Assembly (NCBI GenBank): GCA_007128865.1
Contig: SKWP01000443.1
Coordinates: forward strand, 1 to 6,536
DNA from: Paracoccaceae bacterium
Lineage (GTDB): Bacteria > Pseudomonadota > Alphaproteobacteria > Rhodobacterales > Rhodobacteraceae
Direction: 5' to 3'
Length of the DNA: 6,536 bases
The notes under the pieces are model-generated. The model did not search any database. It worked only from the letters and a program-made list of their open reading frames with translations, and was not told the origin of the DNA. Positions 4,879-6,536 of this stretch are shown here, one piece after another. The number at the start of each line of letters is the position of its first letter. Position 1 is the first letter of the stretch. The position numbers and the translations under genes are program-made.

Positions 4879-6399
4879 TCAGCGCAGCCAGACCTCGACC
4901 CGGCGGTTGACCTGCCGCCCTGCCTCGGTGTCGTCGCAATCCATCGGCATCGCCTCGCCAAAGCCGGCAACGCCAAGGGTAACGGTCTCGGGGTCGAGCA
5001 GCGGCGCCGCATCCAGCACCGCGCGGCGCACCGCTTCGGCCCGCCGGCTGGACAGTCGCAGGTTTGCCGCGGTCGGGCCATCGCTGTCGGTGAAACCCGC
5101 AAAGACAAGCTCGCGGCGCGCATAGCGGCCGGTTTCAAGCGCCTCGGCCAGACGTTCGACATTGCCCTCGGATTGCGCCGTCAGGCGCAGGCTGCCGGTC
5201 TCGAACCGGAAGGTATAGGAAAGCCGGTCGGCCCCGACCATGGCAACGACAAGATCCTGCAGATCGGCAAGCGAGACGCCTTCGCCGGCCGCCGCGATGG
5301 CGTTTGCGAGCCGTTCACCCTGCGCCGACAACGGCATCGCCGTGGGCGTCTGATCGGCAAAGCCTGCATCGGCCACAATGGGCTGCGCGTTTGCGCCGGT
5401 TGAAAAGGCCAGCAGGCGGCGGGCCTGCAACGGCAGACGTTCGGCGCGGGTATACAGCATCAGCGGCACGGTCAGCGGATAGTCGCCGGCCTTGATCGCA
5501 AGGGGCGTGGCCTCGCGCGCCAGCCCGCAGCCGCCACGCAACGGCACGATCCGCGCCTCGGCTGCTGCCGAACGCAGCGAAAGCCCGATACCCAGCGGAT
5601 CGGCCGCCACCGCCCTTGCCAGCGCGGCATCGGTCGCATGACGGCGCGGAGCCGCCGCCGGAGTGGCCGGGGTTCCGCTCAGAATCCGCTGTTCGAGCAG
5701 CCGGTTGACCGCCGAGCCCTGGTTGCGAAGGTGCAGGCGGATGGGCAGATCCGGCCCGCCAAGCGCTGCCCAGCTTTCGATACGCCCCGACAGGATCGCG
5801 GCAAGGTCGGCAAGCGCGATGGCAGCAAGGTCATTGTCGGGGCTGACCACCGGCACGAAGGCATCCAGTGCAATCACCCTGGCCCGAAGCGCGGGATCGC
5901 GCACGGTCAGCAAGGACAGGGCAATGTCGATCTGCCCGTCGATCAGCCGGGCAATGCCATCGGCGCTGTCGGTAAACGCCACCCCCAGCCGGGCAAGCTG
6001 CCGCCCGCTGGTACGATCCGTCACCAGCGCCGTCAGTCCATCCGGCGCCGTCTGCATCTCAAGTTCCAGCCCGGACATGCGGCCATACCCTTCCAGCAAG
6101 GCCGGCAGCAATGCCTCGCCGATGGTCGGCGAACCGCCGGCCAGGATTTCGGGCACGAAGGTCAGCAGGTCGGGGCATCCCGGCCCGGCGCAGACCACCG
6201 CCTGCGCGTCAAGGGTCAGTTCACCGAATTCGCTGTCGATGCGGTAGAATTCGCCGTCATAGGCCAGCAGCGTGCCCGCAATGCTCAGCCCGCCATCGCG
6301 GGGTGACAGGGTCACATCCTGTGCACCGGCCGTTGCGGCAAGGGATTGCAAGGCGATAATGGCGGCACAACCTGCCGCCCACCGCGAGAATACAGACAT
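4879..6399 (-). CDS. Secreted PstS-like substrate-binding domain fused to OmpA peptidoglycan-binding domain
   Basis: A 506-residue envelope protein. Residues 1-26 form a signal peptide (one arginine, hydrophobic core AAIIALQSLAA, cleavage likely after TAGA), with no lipobox. Residues 28-78 form a short module (GTLLAYDGEFYRIDSEFGELT, then C70 and C75, a possible disulfide). About 85-345 resembles type II periplasmic binding proteins of the phosphate class: SPTIGEALLPALLEGYG at the start and SPDNDLAAIALADLAAILSG plus ESWAALGGPDLPI (186-220). About 393-506 is an OmpA C-terminal domain: FAGFTDSDG (D438, D440), N446, LSSRRAEAV, GFGEAMP, and GRQVNRRVEVWLR with R499. By family knowledge this domain holds diaminopimelate of peptidoglycan, so the protein is probably periplasmic and wall-anchored. 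Phosphate binding is not assured, since the SGT phosphate loop is altered (RNQGSAVNR, 225-233). It follows the partial upstream gene by 18 bases; its ribosome binding site is weak. Confidence 0.88.
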   Translation of the reverse strand: MSVFSRWAAGCAAIIALQSLAATAGAQDVTLSPRDGGLSIAGTLLAYDGEFYRIDSEFGELTLDAQAVVCAGPGCPDLLTFVPEILAGGSPTIGEALLPALLEGYGRMSGLELEMQTAPDGLTALVTDRTSGRQLARLGVAFTDSADGIARLIDGQIDIALSLLTVRDPALRARVIALDAFVPVVSPDNDLAAIALADLAAILSGRIESWAALGGPDLPIRLHLRNQGSAVNRLLEQRILSGTPATPAAAPRRHATDAALARAVAADPLGIGLSLRSAAAEARIVPLRGGCGLAREATPLAIKAGDYPLTVPLMLYTRAERLPLQARRLLAFSTGANAQPIVADAGFADQTPTAMPLSAQGERLANAIAAAGEGVSLADLQDLVVAMVGADRLSYTFRFETGSLRLTAQSEGNVERLAEALETGRYARRELVFAGFTDSDGPTAANLRLSSRRAEAVRRAVLDAAPLLDPETVTLGVAGFGEAMPMDCDDTEAGRQVNRRVEVWLR

Positions 6400-6417
6400 C
6401 GGGACATCGCGTTGCCG

Positions 6418-6536
6418 TCAGTTTCCGGCGACCTTGATGTCCTCCAGCACGTTTTGCAACACGATAAACTGATCCAGCGCATCGCAACCCGGCATATCGA
6501 TGCTGATTTCGGATAGCCGGGCAACCCGGTCTCCGC
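6418..6536 (-). CDS. C-terminal end of an unidentified gene (partial)
   Basis: A minus-strand frame open from the right edge ends in TGA at 6420-6418 and gives 38 readable residues, ending QNVLEDIKVAGN. I do not recognise the family. It is favoured over the two other minus-strand frames because third codon positions are mostly G/C (about 27 of 38), the composition is protein-like (acidic and hydrophobic residues, little arginine), and the stop falls 18 bases before the start of the OmpA-fusion gene on the same strand, as expected within an operon. The rest of the gene lies outside the window, so no function is offered. Confidence 0.6.
   Translation of the reverse strand, partial: GDRVARLSEISIDMPGCDALDQFIVLQNVLEDIKVAGN

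Noticed and set aside
4234..5403. 389-codon plus-strand frame running through the marR region and into the OmpA-fusion gene
   Set aside because: It crosses real genes on both strands in a shadow frame. The piece after the marR stop (about 4741-4850) reads like protein but has only a GTG as a possible start at 4771, no ribosome binding site and no stop before the antisense gene, so it is not called.
6312..6524. 70-codon minus-strand frame with an ATG near the right edge
   Set aside because: Its Cys/Arg/Ser-rich translation overlaps the signal peptide region of the OmpA-fusion gene; the neighbouring frame ending at 6418 has better codon use and fits the operon spacing.

Overview
The window is high-GC bacterial DNA with tightly packed genes and strong G/C preference at third codon positions. 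Gene content and protein style (the degenerate BioC/NDUFAF5-like protein, the glutaredoxin / carbon-nitrogen hydrolase / MarR cluster, the periplasmic binding protein fused to OmpA) point to an alphaproteobacterium, most likely of the Rhodobacterales/Paracoccaceae. That placement is inferred from protein resemblance, not from a marker gene.

Layout, left to right. (1) 1-254 (+): C-terminal end of a molybdenum hydroxylase large subunit (xanthine dehydrogenase / CO dehydrogenase family). (2) 255-371: convergent gap with an imperfect hairpin that may end transcription from both sides. (3) 372-2382 (-): a two-gene unit, a BioC/NDUFAF5-type methyltransferase-like protein followed 19 bases later by ferrochelatase (hemH). 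(4) 2383-2435: a 53-base divergent start region. (5) 2436-4744 (+): a ComF-family phosphoribosyltransferase-like protein, then, from what looks like its own sigma-70-type promoter straddling the comF stop, a compact operon of monothiol-sized dithiol glutaredoxin, Nit-type amidase and MarR-family regulator (4-base gap, then 4-base ATGA overlap). (6) 4745-4878: convergent GC-rich gap with a small hairpin and a 12-bp palindrome. (7) 4879-6399 (-): a secreted PstS-like binding domain fused to a C-terminal OmpA peptidoglycan-binding domain, with the 3' end of an unidentified gene 18 bases upstream (6418-6536).

Functionally, most of this is core metabolism: haem completion, a probable respiratory-assembly or methyltransferase-like factor, DNA-uptake-type ComF, and glutathione-linked redox upkeep. 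The Grx/Nit pair makes a coherent glutathione theme, because Nit-type amidases remove deaminated glutathione and glutaredoxin uses glutathione; the MarR protein may control that operon. No mobile element, CRISPR array, tRNA or rRNA was seen. I found no clear novel defence-type system; the most unusual objects are the methyltransferase-like protein lacking its SAM-binding glycine motif and the binding-protein/OmpA fusion.
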